NCBI GenBank assembly: GCA_903872555.1
Contig: CAIQLE010000132.1
Location: forward strand, 1-13,284
From: an uncultured bacterium
GTDB taxonomy: Bacteria > Pseudomonadota > Gammaproteobacteria > Burkholderiales > Burkholderiaceae_D
Length of the DNA stretch: 13,284 bases
Reading direction: 5' to 3'
In this document: piece by piece, positions 1 through 7,271 of the stretch
Layout: the number at the start of each line of letters is the position of its first letter
Numbering within the stretch: position 1 is the first letter of the stretch
The notes under the pieces: model-generated
Databases searched by the model: none
What the model was told of the DNA's origin: nothing
Seen by the model: only the letters and a program-made list of their open reading frames with translations
Position numbers and translations under genes: made by a program

Positions 1-304
1 CAGCACAGCTGATGCGGCCATCTGAAGAAACGCGCGTCTCAAAAAATAATTGCTTGCCCAGAGCCACACGTTCGCGCGTATGCGGATAGTCCTCTACATG
101 CGCTGTGTGGGGCAGGGGCTTGAACATGGTCAGCGCACGTTGCAGCAAGGCCTTGTCAGTATCTTCTGCTGTCACCAGGCTGCTTACGCCTAAAGTGCCC
201 GCTGCGGCCACGACAGCCACAGCCAGAGCACGCGTTATTTTATGACTCCAGAATCTGTGGTGATTTATCTGTATTGATGTGAGCAGTGTTTTATGAAAGC
301 GCAT
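1..304 (-). CDS. Di-heme cytochrome c peroxidase (MauG/CcpA family), N-terminal part, cut by window edge
   Basis: Only the first 101 codons are in the window. The protein starts with a basic stretch (residues 1-25) and a hydrophobic Ala/Val/Leu-rich segment (about 26-45) ending in VTA-ED, which reads as an export signal. Then follow FKPLP (61-65) and the block RVALGKQLFFETRVSSDGR (79-97) with ISCA at the cut. This block precedes the first heme-binding CxxCH in bacterial di-heme peroxidases, so Cys100 should be the first heme cysteine and the window ends inside the motif. Family knowledge: these periplasmic enzymes reduce hydrogen peroxide with electrons from small cytochromes, or, in the MauG branch, oxidise a partner protein. 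The ATG at 304 is the first start after an in-frame TAA and has a weak GGGA upstream. It is transcribed away from the DUF1800 gene and may share a control region with it. Whether it is a peroxidase or MauG-like cannot be decided from this fragment. Confidence 0.85.
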   Translation of the reverse strand, partial: MRFHKTLLTSIQINHHRFWSHKITRALAVAVVAAAGTLGVSSLVTAEDTDKALLQRALTMFKPLPHTAHVEDYPHTRERVALGKQLFFETRVSSDGRISCA

Positions 305-622
305 GCGATGTCCCGATTATTTGTTATGACTTGAAATTGTTTGTCCTGATTCTGATGGAAATTTTGTATGTCTGCACGAATTCAAATAAAAGAAAGTAGT
401 CGGCATGGTTTTCGTCATGGTTCTCAATACGACGACAAGGTCTAAACATAGCTATTTGATAATCAAAAAGACAGACTGGTGTTTATTTAGCCCGCAGTCG
501 CTGTTAAACAACCCTGAATCATGAATCCATGTATTGCAAGCTTAGTATCGCTTCCGTAGACTTCAGCCAAGATACCTATAACAAAACAGGGAAGCCGTAG
601 AAAAACGGCATTCAATTCACGC
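305..622. other. Divergent intergenic region, peroxidase / DUF1800
   Basis: This 318-base stretch holds no credible gene. It must contain the start signals for the leftward peroxidase gene and the rightward DUF1800 gene, but I could not pick a convincing -35/-10 pair for either. Visible structure: CATGGTT repeated directly at 404-410 and 416-422 (12-base period), a short dyad TTTGAT-A-ATCAAA at 455-467, and a small hairpin at 594-609 close to the DUF1800 start. Confidence 0.5.
594..609 (+). repeat. Small leader hairpin before DUF1800 start
   Basis: GCCGT (594-598) and ACGGC (605-609) are perfectly complementary around a 6-base loop. The hairpin ends 13 bases before the ATG at 623. The only purine-rich Shine-Dalgarno-like stretch, AGGGAAG (588-594), lies just in front of the hairpin and too far from the start codon to act in the usual way. 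Effect on translation is inference; the stem is short. Confidence 0.3.
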
Positions 623-2422
623 ATGCATTGCACACACCTTGCGCTGGCACTCACGATCAGCGTCACATCTTTATTCGCTCAGGCAGCAGGTTCAGCCGAC
701 TGGCAAGATGATCTGCATCCTTTGCCGGCAGCTGAATGGAACAGCGCACGCGCAGCTCATCTGCTGGAACGCGCAGGCTTCGGCGGCACACCCTCAGAAA
801 TCAGTCGGTTCAGCGCCATGACACCGGCACAGGCCGTACGCACGCTGGTGCGCTATCAAAATATCCCGAATCCGCTGCCGCCATTTCAGGCCTCGGGCGC
901 TTTTGATCCCGGTCTCGATCCCTTTGCTACTTCGCGTCCCGCTGCGACCGATCTGGCCAAAGAGACAGGAGAGTCACTCGGTGTGAAATCACGACCCGAG
1001 GGCAATCGCCGCCTGCAGCAGGTGGCTGACCGCTTCCTTTACTGGCTGCGCGCCAGCAAACTGGAGACGCAGCGCATAGCTTATTGGTGGGCTCAACGCA
1101 TGCTGGTGACGAAGCGTCCGCTGGAAGAAAAAATGACCTTGTTCTGGCACGGCCATTTCGCCACCGGCGAAGAAAAAGTACGGGACTACCGCAAGATGCT
1201 GAAGCAAAACGAGATGTTGCGCGCCAAAGCCACGGGTAACTTCCGTGATTTACTGATCGCCGTTGCGAAAGATCCGGCCATGCTGGCGTATCTGGACGCT
1301 GCTGTGAACCTGAAAGGTGCCCCGAATGAAAATTTCGCCCGCGAGATCATGGAACTCTTCTCCATGGGCGTGGGCAATTACAGTGAATCTGACATACGCG
1401 AAGCGGCACGCGCTTTCACTGGCTGGAATTATCGCGGCACAGAATTCATCCTGAACCCTAAACAGCATGATGCTGACAGCAAGACCGTGCTCGGCCAGCG
1501 CGGTAATTTCGATGGTGTGCAGGTGATCGACATCATTCTGGCCCAGCCTGTGACTTCTGAATTCATCGCCTCCAAGCTGTATCGTTATTTTGTGCGCGAA
1601 GATATCTCGCCCGAGATGCGCATCAAACTAGGCAAGCTCTTGCGGGCTTCCCATTATGAAATCGCGCCCTTCCTAGAGACCGTGTTCCTGTCACGCGATT
1701 TTTACAGCGAAGCGTCCGTAGGCTCACGCATCAAGCCACCGGTCGAACTGGTGATCTCTACTTATCGCAAAATGGGTCTGAAAGAAGTGCCGGGCATACC
1801 CGACTTCAATGACCTGACTGACTCTATGGGACAGAAATTACTGTTCCCGCCGAACGTCGCTGGCTGGACTAATGGCAAGAGCTGGATTACACCGGGCTTG
1901 TTGCTGGTGCGCGGTAATTTTGTGTATGACACGGTGTTTCCGCCGATTGATTTCGTGGCGACCGATCGTGTCCCGGACGAACGCTATGGCATCGTTCCTG
2001 TCGCCGACAAGCTCGCCATGGGGAAGGATGTCACGACAGCGACCAAACCTGAAGGCAAGGAAGTGACTTCCATGTCCATGCAAAATGACAGGGACGAAGA
2101 TTTCAATACCCGTCTGGCGAGTTATCACGCCTGGCGCAAGGCGATAGAAAAGGTCAAGCCGATTCCACGCAGCACAGCGCAACTGGATCTCTCGGCAATG
2201 GTGCGCGCCGCAGGCTGCAAGACCACACAGCAGGCGGTGGATCACTTGCTGCTGCGCTTTCTGACAGCACCGGTTGATACCGATACACGGCGCCAGATTT
2301 CGCTCATGCTCGAAACGGAGCTGGGTACCGCTGATTTACAACGCGCCGACACCTATATGGAAGATGCCTTGCGCAATGCGCTGCATGTCATTCTGTCGTT
2401 GCCCGCCTACCAACTCGGATAA
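623..2422 (+). CDS. DUF1800 family exported protein
   Basis: The 599-residue protein begins with a Sec-type signal peptide (hydrophobic core about residues 5-20, likely cut after AQA near 21). It then carries the hallmark blocks of DUF1800: HLLERAGFGGTPSEI (46-60), MTLFWHGHFAT (171-181), ENFAREIMELFSMGVGNY (236-253), EAARAFTGW (260-268), FIASKLYRYFV (314-324), PPVELV (372-377), PPNVAGW (409-415) and a C-terminal LSLPAYQL (591-598). The length is normal and the gene is intact. DUF1800 has no established biochemical role; it is commonly encoded next to DUF1501, as here. The stop at 2420-2422 lies four bases before the DUF1501 start, so the two are almost certainly co-translated. The ATG at 623 is the only usable start after an in-frame TAG at 557-559, but no normal Shine-Dalgarno sequence precedes it. 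Confidence 0.92.
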   Translation: MHCTHLALALTISVTSLFAQAAGSADWQDDLHPLPAAEWNSARAAHLLERAGFGGTPSEISRFSAMTPAQAVRTLVRYQNIPNPLPPFQASGAFDPGLDPFATSRPAATDLAKETGESLGVKSRPEGNRRLQQVADRFLYWLRASKLETQRIAYWWAQRMLVTKRPLEEKMTLFWHGHFATGEEKVRDYRKMLKQNEMLRAKATGNFRDLLIAVAKDPAMLAYLDAAVNLKGAPNENFAREIMELFSMGVGNYSESDIREAARAFTGWNYRGTEFILNPKQHDADSKTVLGQRGNFDGVQVIDIILAQPVTSEFIASKLYRYFVREDISPEMRIKLGKLLRASHYEIAPFLETVFLSRDFYSEASVGSRIKPPVELVISTYRKMGLKEVPGIPDFNDLTDSMGQKLLFPPNVAGWTNGKSWITPGLLLVRGNFVYDTVFPPIDFVATDRVPDERYGIVPVADKLAMGKDVTTATKPEGKEVTSMSMQNDRDEDFNTRLASYHAWRKAIEKVKPIPRSTAQLDLSAMVRAAGCKTTQQAVDHLLLRFLTAPVDTDTRRQISLMLETELGTADLQRADTYMEDALRNALHVILSLPAYQLG

Positions 2423-2426
2423 GACC

Positions 2427-3638
2427 ATGTCTGAACATCACACCAATCTCACTCGCCGCCATTTATTGCAGGCCATGGCCGGCGCCGGCTTAGTCGCTGG
2501 CCTGCCGCTGATGCCTGCAATAGCAGCCAACAACCATGACAAACGCATACTGGTGGTGCTTGAACTCTCAGGCGCGAACGATGGCCTCAATACGCTGGTG
2601 CCGTATGCCGACGACGCTTATTACAGCCTGCGTCCCAAGCTGGGCATACGTGCCAATAAGGTTCGCAAGATTGATGAGCATTTCGGTTTCAATCCCAGCA
2701 TGTCGGGCTTTGAGCGTTTATACAAAGACGGCCGCATGGCGATTGTGCATGGCTGTGGCTATGCCCAGCCCTCGTATTCGCATTTCACCTCCATGGCTTA
2801 CTTGCATACCGGCGTGCCAAATGGTGGAGAGCCCTATGGCTGGCTGGGTCGTGTCGCAGATGCGATTGACCCGACCCTGACGCCGAACTTTCTGGTGAAT
2901 ATTGACGAACGTCAGTCGCTGGCTGTGCGCGCTGCGCGTCATGTACCTGTGGTGTTTGATGACCCAGAACGTTTTGCACGCAAGGGCATGATACAAAGCC
3001 GTCCTGTCATCGACAGCGCCACGCCAGCGTCGGCAAAAATTTCAGCTAATCCCAGCCAGCAGTATCTGGAAGACATCGCCAAGAGTGCGCGTGAAGCCTC
3101 ACAATTGGTGCGCACCGCCTGGGAAAATTACAAGACACCTGTCGACTACGGCATCATTTCCCTTGATCTGCCGAAGGTAGCTTCCATGATTGCGGCGGGT
3201 CTGCCGACACGCTTGTTTTATACCTCTTATCGTCACAATGCCTTTGACACCCATGTGCAGCAGGCCGAGCAGCATTCACGCTTGCTGTCTTATGCTTCGG
3301 ATGCAGTCGCGGGCTTCATGAAAGACATGGAGCGCATAGGGCGCGCCGATGATGTCACGGTACTGGTACTGTCTGAATTCGGCCGTCGTGCGGCAGAAAA
3401 TACCAGTCTCGGAACTGACCACGGCACTGCCAATCACATGTACGTGATTGGCAAACCAGTCAAAGGAGGCCATTATGGTGCTGTTCCTTCGCTGACTGAT
3501 CTGGATGAAGGTGGTAACCTCAAACACACCACCGACTTCAGGCAAGTCTATGCCAGCCTGATAGAAGGCTGGCTCGGTCATGCCGACAGCAAGTCGCTTT
3601 TATACGGTGATTTCAAAACCTTTCCATTCTTTGGGTGA
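2427..3638 (+). CDS. DUF1501 family protein with twin-arginine signal
   Basis: The 403-residue product opens with LTRRHLLQAMAGAGLVAG (8-25), a Tat signal (TRRHLLQ matches S/T-R-R-x-F-L-K loosely) followed by a hydrophobic stretch and an AIAA cleavage region near 31-34, so it is probably folded in the cytoplasm and then exported. DUF1501 blocks seen: VLELSGANDGLNTLVPY (44-60), FDTHVQQ (273-279), VLVLSEFGRR (312-321), SLGTDHGTANHMYVIG (327-342) and TDFRQVYASLIEGWLG (369-384). The Asp/His residues in GANDG, FDTH and GTDHG resemble the metal-ligand pattern of alkaline-phosphatase-like folds; this is a family-level resemblance and no substrate is known. The frame is open further upstream to 2274, but ATG 2427 is chosen because the Tat signal starts there and GGATAAG spans the DUF1800 stop just before it. 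Forms a pair with DUF1800. Confidence 0.92.
   Translation: MSEHHTNLTRRHLLQAMAGAGLVAGLPLMPAIAANNHDKRILVVLELSGANDGLNTLVPYADDAYYSLRPKLGIRANKVRKIDEHFGFNPSMSGFERLYKDGRMAIVHGCGYAQPSYSHFTSMAYLHTGVPNGGEPYGWLGRVADAIDPTLTPNFLVNIDERQSLAVRAARHVPVVFDDPERFARKGMIQSRPVIDSATPASAKISANPSQQYLEDIAKSAREASQLVRTAWENYKTPVDYGIISLDLPKVASMIAAGLPTRLFYTSYRHNAFDTHVQQAEQHSRLLSYASDAVAGFMKDMERIGRADDVTVLVLSEFGRRAAENTSLGTDHGTANHMYVIGKPVKGGHYGAVPSLTDLDEGGNLKHTTDFRQVYASLIEGWLGHADSKSLLYGDFKTFPFFG
3428..3453. repeat. 10-bp perfect inverted repeat inside the DUF1501 gene
   Basis: TGCCAATCAC (3428-3437) and GTGATTGGCA (3444-3453) are exact reverse complements around the 6-base loop ATGTAC. They lie in the coding sequence for the conserved TANHMYVIGK block, so protein constraint explains part of the sequence, but a 10-bp perfect stem is longer than expected by chance at a given spot. 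No T-run follows, so it is not a terminator. Confidence 0.7.
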
Positions 3639-3643
3639 GCCAC

Positions 3644-4549
3644 ATGGCAGCGCATTTCGATCTTCCCGACATTAAGCTCTTTGTCAACATTGCAGAGGCC
3701 AATAGCCTCACGCGTGGGGCAGAGCGTTCCCATATGTCGCTGCCTGCTGCGTCCATACGCATCAAAAATCTGGAAGAGGGACTGGGCGTGAAGCTTTTGT
3801 ATCGCACCAGTCAGGGCGTGACACTGACACCGCCGGGTCAGGCATTCATGCATCACGCGCGACTGGTGATGCAGCAGCTGACGGATTTGCGCGGTGATCT
3901 GGCCGAGTATGTGAATGGTTCGCGCGGGCATGTCAGAATTTTTGCCAACACCACCGCCATTACTGAATTCCTGCCAGCGTTGCTGCCTAAATTTCTGGCC
4001 TCGCATCCGGATGTGAATGTCGATTTGAAAGAACGTCTGTCAAATGACATCGTGCGTGCTGTGACTGAGGGCAAAGTCGATGTCGGCATCGTCGCTGGCA
4101 ATGTGCGTACCGAAGGTCTGGAAATTCTGCCATTTCAGGAAGACCGTCTGGTGCTGGTGACATCCAAATCGCATGCGCTGGCTTCCAGAGAGCGCATCGA
4201 ATTCAGTGAAGCCCTGAGCTATGATTTTGTCGGCATGCTGGAAGCCAGCGCCATTCACGCCTTTCTGGCTCAGGCTGCGAATGATCTGAATCGTCAGATT
4301 AAAATCCGTATTCAGGTCGGCAACTTTGAAGCGGCCTGCCGCATGATCGAAGCCAATGTGGGCATAGGCGTGGTGCCGCATTCAGCCGCCAGCCGCCACG
4401 CCGGTAGCATGGGTATTCACATGGTTGAACTGAGCGACGAATGGGCCATTCGTAAATTGCAAATCTGTCTGCGCAGTATGCAATCTCTGCCATTATTTGC
4501 ACGTGAACTGGTCGAACTGCTGGTGGCTGAATCCGGCGTTTCCGCCTGA
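3644..4549 (+). CDS. LysR-type transcriptional regulator
   Basis: The 301-residue protein has the LysR layout. The N-terminal winged helix-turn-helix covers about residues 6-65 (DIKLFVNIAEANSLTRGAE, then SLPAASIRIKNLEEGLGVKLL and the wing RTSQGVTLTPPGQAF), followed by a linker helix and an effector-binding domain from about 93. That domain starts GHVRIFANT and holds the usual VDVGIV and VGIGVVP blocks. The usual length is about 300. ATG 3644 is chosen because GGGTGAG sits five bases upstream; a GTG at 3635 in the same frame overlaps the DUF1501 stop but has no ribosome site. It follows DUF1501 by five bases, so it is probably co-transcribed with it, yet the genes after it (acyl-CoA dehydrogenase, MmgE/PrpD) have a LysR-style dyad in front. 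Its effector is unknown; control of the downstream catabolic pair, or of its own run, is inference. Confidence 0.93.
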   Translation: MAAHFDLPDIKLFVNIAEANSLTRGAERSHMSLPAASIRIKNLEEGLGVKLLYRTSQGVTLTPPGQAFMHHARLVMQQLTDLRGDLAEYVNGSRGHVRIFANTTAITEFLPALLPKFLASHPDVNVDLKERLSNDIVRAVTEGKVDVGIVAGNVRTEGLEILPFQEDRLVLVTSKSHALASRERIEFSEALSYDFVGMLEASAIHAFLAQAANDLNRQIKIRIQVGNFEAACRMIEANVGIGVVPHSAASRHAGSMGIHMVELSDEWAIRKLQICLRSMQSLPLFARELVELLVAESGVSA

Positions 4550-4553
4550 GTCT

Positions 4554-4604
4554 GCAAGGCTTCTCTAAAGGGTTAATTCGCCCCTAAGCCCTGCTTATAA
4601 ATTT
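4554..4604 (+). terminator. Possible weak terminator after the LysR gene
   Basis: Starting five bases past the LysR stop, GCA-A-GGCTT (4554-4562) can pair with AAGCC-C-TGC (4586-4594), and inside this AGGG (4569-4572) can pair with CCCT (4582-4585). The stem is interrupted by a mismatch and an asymmetric bulge, and what follows (TTATAAATTT) is AT-rich but not a clean T-run. Position suits a terminator separating the LysR transcript from the next unit; the structure is imperfect. Confidence 0.35.
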
Positions 4605-4678
4605 CTGAATTGTTCCTCTGGCCCGCTTGGGTCAGACTTCAGGCTTACACTGAGGCTTGATGCGGTTTGCTTGCCTCT

Positions 4679-4697
4679 GGCTATGATTTTCATAGCC
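4679..4697. promoter_or_regulatory. Perfect 8-bp dyad, likely operator (LysR-type T-N11-A)
   Basis: GGCTATGA (4679-4686) and TCATAGCC (4690-4697) are exact reverse complements separated by TTT. The dyad contains T-N11-A (4682-4694), the classical LysR box, and overlaps TATGAT (4682-4687), which fits a -10 element with a TTGATG 19 bases upstream (4657-4662). It ends 19 bases before the acyl-CoA dehydrogenase start. A LysR gene lies immediately upstream, so binding by that protein is the simplest reading. A plain hairpin in the leader is the alternative. Confidence 0.5.
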
Positions 4698-4716
4698 TTA
4701 ATCTGATGCAGGAACC

Positions 4717-5889
4717 ATGATGTCCCACTCCCTCAAGCCGAATGATGCTTATCAGGATATACGCGATGCAGTGCGTGACCTGTGTGCTCAGTTTTCTTCC
4801 GAGTACTTTCGTCAGGTAGATGAAGAGCGCGCCTACCCAGAGGCCTTTGTCACGGCCTTGACCGAAGCCGGCTGGCTGGCGGCACTCATCCCTCAGCAAT
4901 ATGGCGGTTCAGGTCTGGGCCTGACCGAAGCCTCCGTCATCATGGAAGAGATCAATCGCGCGGGCGGCAATTCGGGTGCCTGTCACGGTCAGATGTACAA
5001 CATGGGCACCTTGCTGCGTCATGGATCGCAGGCGCAAAAAGATTTCTATCTGCCGAAAATCGCCCGTGGTGAATTGCGCTTGCAGTCTATGGGTGTGACA
5101 GAACCGACTACGGGTACCGACACCACAAAAATCAAGACCACGGCCGTGAAAAAAGGTGACCGCTATGTCATCAATGGTCAGAAGGTCTGGATTTCACGCG
5201 TACAGCATTCTGACCTGATGATCCTGCTGGCACGCACCACGCCACTAGCTGAAGTGACCAAGAAATCTGAAGGCATGTCGATTTTTATTGTCGATCTGCG
5301 TGATGCCATCGGCCATGGCCTGGAAGTGCGTCCCATACGCAATATGGTGAATCATGAAACCAATGAACTCTTCTTCGAAAATCTGGAAATACCTGCCGAG
5401 AATCTGATCGGTGAAGAAGGCAAGGGCTTTAAATACATACTTGATGGTCTGAACGCCGAGCGCGCACTGATCGCTGCGGAATGCATAGGTGATGGTTATT
5501 GGTTCATTGATAAAGTCACCAAGTATGTGAATGAGCGCATCGTCTTTGGCCGTCCCATAGGCCAGAATCAGGGCGTGCAATTTCCGATCGCCAAAGCCTT
5601 TGTGAATATCGAAGCCGCCAGTCTAATGCGCTATCGCGCCTGTGAATTATTCGATGCCGGTCAGGCCTGCGGCTCGGAAGCGAATATGGCAAAAATGCTG
5701 GCAGCCGATGCATCCTGGGAAGCCGCCAACGCCTGTCTGCAATTTCATGGGGGCTTTGGTTTCGCCTCTGAATATGATGTCGAGCGCAAATTCCGCGAGA
5801 CACGTTTGTATCAGGTCGCACCTATATCGACCAATCTGATTCTTTCTTATATCGCTGAGCACGTGCTTGGCATGCCACGCTCATTCTGA
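4717..5889 (+). CDS. Acyl-CoA dehydrogenase
   Basis: A 390-residue flavoenzyme of the usual family length that should oxidise an acyl-CoA at the alpha-beta bond and pass electrons to ETF. Seen: N-terminal helical domain (1-120) with IPQQYGGSGLGLTEA (58-72); the FAD-facing beta domain with MGVTEPTTGTDT (125-136) and INGQKVWIS (152-160); C-terminal helical domain with VFGRPIGQNQGVQFPIA (276-292), AKMLAADASWEAAN (325-338) and LQFHGGFGFA (341-350). The common catalytic Glu of the YEGT motif near the C-terminus is absent: the aligned stretch reads YQVAPIST (365-372) with Pro369 there. Glu248 in GLNAERALIA (244-253) sits where isovaleryl-CoA and long-chain dehydrogenases keep their base, so activity is probably retained. 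Two ATGs in a row (4717, 4720) follow AGGA at 4710-4713; the second has the better spacing. Neighbour to MmgE/PrpD, 16 bases downstream. The substrate cannot be read from the sequence. Confidence 0.92.
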   Translation: MMSHSLKPNDAYQDIRDAVRDLCAQFSSEYFRQVDEERAYPEAFVTALTEAGWLAALIPQQYGGSGLGLTEASVIMEEINRAGGNSGACHGQMYNMGTLLRHGSQAQKDFYLPKIARGELRLQSMGVTEPTTGTDTTKIKTTAVKKGDRYVINGQKVWISRVQHSDLMILLARTTPLAEVTKKSEGMSIFIVDLRDAIGHGLEVRPIRNMVNHETNELFFENLEIPAENLIGEEGKGFKYILDGLNAERALIAAECIGDGYWFIDKVTKYVNERIVFGRPIGQNQGVQFPIAKAFVNIEAASLMRYRACELFDAGQACGSEANMAKMLAADASWEAANACLQFHGGFGFASEYDVERKFRETRLYQVAPISTNLILSYIAEHVLGMPRSF

Positions 5890-5905
5890 AGCGACGGAGC
5901 CCGCT

Positions 5906-7270
5906 ATGAAAGCTACGCTTACACCTAGCACACAACTGGCGAATTTTGTCGCTCATCTGGAGTTCGAAGATATTCCTGAAGCAGTCGTTCGTCGTACAGA
6001 AGATTTATTTTTAGATTGGTTTGGTTCTGCGCTGGCAGGTAAGGCAGGGCGTCCGGTGCAAATCATTGAAGCGATTGCACAGCAGATGGGGCCGAAAGAG
6101 GGTGCATCCGAAGTGCTGATGTCGCGTCGCGGCACCTCACCAATGTTTGCTGCATTAGTGAACGGCGCTTCATCGCATTATGCCGAGCAGGATGATGTGC
6201 ACAATGGTTCCGTTTTCCACCCCGCAGCCGTGATTTTTCCGGCCGTGCTGGCGATGGCTCAGGACCGAGGCGCCAGTGGACGCGATCTCATCACTGCCTC
6301 GGTGGCAGGCTATGAGGCCGGCATACGCATAGGCGAATTTCTTGGTCGTTCGCATTACAAAATCTTTCACACCACTGGCACGGTAGGCACGGTGGCTTCT
6401 GCGATTGCAGTGGGACGCCTGATCAATTTATCGCCTGAAAAAATGCTGCATGCCATGGGCTCTGCCGGTACGCAAGCAGCCGGCTTGTGGGAGTTCCTGC
6501 GCGATGCCGCTGACTCTAAACAGCTCCATACCGCCAAGGCCGCTGCTGATGGCCTGCTTGCAGCCTGCCTTGCCGAGCAAGGCTTTACCGGCGCAAAGCA
6601 AATCCTGGAAGGCCGTCAGGGCATGGGCGCCGGTATGTCAGAACACAGCGATGTCAGCTGCCTGACGGACCGGTTGGGAGAGCGCTGGGCCACGATAGAG
6701 ACTTCCTTCAAATTCCATGCCGCTTGCCGGCATACGCATCCTGCAGCCGATGCTCTGCAAAAGCTCATGCAGGATCACAAACTGGCGGTTGCCGATGTGG
6801 TGGAAGTCGTCACGCATGTGCATCAGGGAGCGATTGATGTGCTCGGCCCCGTCGTCAATCCCGAGACGGTACATCAGGCAAAATTTTCCATGGGTACCGT
6901 ACTGGGTCTGATTGCCTGTCATGGTGCTGCGGGCGTGAATGAGTTCGAGCAGTTTTATCGTGATCCCTCCGTTGCCGATTTCCGTGTGCGCGTGAAAATG
7001 CTGCTGGATGAGGAAGTGGATGGTGCCTATCCTGCGCGCTGGATAGGCAAGGTGACAGTGCACACACGTGATGGCCGTGTGCTGCACGACCGTGTAGATG
7101 AACCTAAGGGCGATCCGGGAAACACCTTGTCACGCCCTGAGCTGGAAACAAAAGCGCTGGCACTGGCGGCGTTTGGTGATGCCGCCAGCGAGGCAGAGAT
7201 GCATACTGCCTTTCAGACTTTGTGGAATATAAGCAAACTAGATCGGGTTGGCAGGCTGCTGCCGGAGTAA
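5906..7270 (+). CDS. MmgE/PrpD family protein
   Basis: A 454-residue member of the family that includes 2-methylcitrate dehydratase (PrpD), MmgE and cis-aconitate decarboxylase; cytoplasmic, no signal peptide. Seen: DLFLDWFGSALAG (33-45), the active-site region AALVNGASSHYAEQDDVHN (82-100) with FHPAAVIFPA (104-113), FHTTGTVG (154-161), KQLHTAKAAADGLLAA (205-220), SFKFHAACRHTHPAADAL (267-284) and HQAKFSMG (323-330). By eye, His105, His155 and Lys269 align with active-site His103, His159 and Lys272 of the animal decarboxylase, while the lysine in its NAAKHG block is Ala214 here, so itaconate formation is doubtful. A dehydratase or isomerase role on a tricarboxylic or hydroxy acid is more likely. 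ATG 5906 has GGAG six bases upstream; an in-frame ATG at 5867 would overlap the dehydrogenase and lacks this. Pairing with an acyl-CoA dehydrogenase recalls mmgC and mmgE of Bacillus. It ends one base before the convergent TPR gene. Confidence 0.9.
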   Translation: MKATLTPSTQLANFVAHLEFEDIPEAVVRRTEDLFLDWFGSALAGKAGRPVQIIEAIAQQMGPKEGASEVLMSRRGTSPMFAALVNGASSHYAEQDDVHNGSVFHPAAVIFPAVLAMAQDRGASGRDLITASVAGYEAGIRIGEFLGRSHYKIFHTTGTVGTVASAIAVGRLINLSPEKMLHAMGSAGTQAAGLWEFLRDAADSKQLHTAKAAADGLLAACLAEQGFTGAKQILEGRQGMGAGMSEHSDVSCLTDRLGERWATIETSFKFHAACRHTHPAADALQKLMQDHKLAVADVVEVVTHVHQGAIDVLGPVVNPETVHQAKFSMGTVLGLIACHGAAGVNEFEQFYRDPSVADFRVRVKMLLDEEVDGAYPARWIGKVTVHTRDGRVLHDRVDEPKGDPGNTLSRPELETKALALAAFGDAASEAEMHTAFQTLWNISKLDRVGRLLPE

Positions 7271-7271
7271 T

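Noticed and set aside
455..467. FNR-like site TTGAT...ATCAA
   Set aside because: The half sites are separated by one base; FNR/CRP-type sites need four to six, so it is only a short dyad.
2471..2489. Overlapping palindromes GGCCATGGCC and GCCGGCGCCGGC
   Set aside because: They encode the Ala/Gly-rich core of the Tat signal; GC-rich Ala-Gly codons give such palindromes easily.
3635..3643. GTG start for the LysR gene overlapping the DUF1501 stop
   Set aside because: No ribosome site precedes it, whereas GGGTGAG is well placed for ATG 3644.
5867..5905. Upstream ATG for the MmgE/PrpD gene inside the dehydrogenase gene
   Set aside because: The added residues are unlike family N-termini and GGAG is spaced correctly for ATG 5906.
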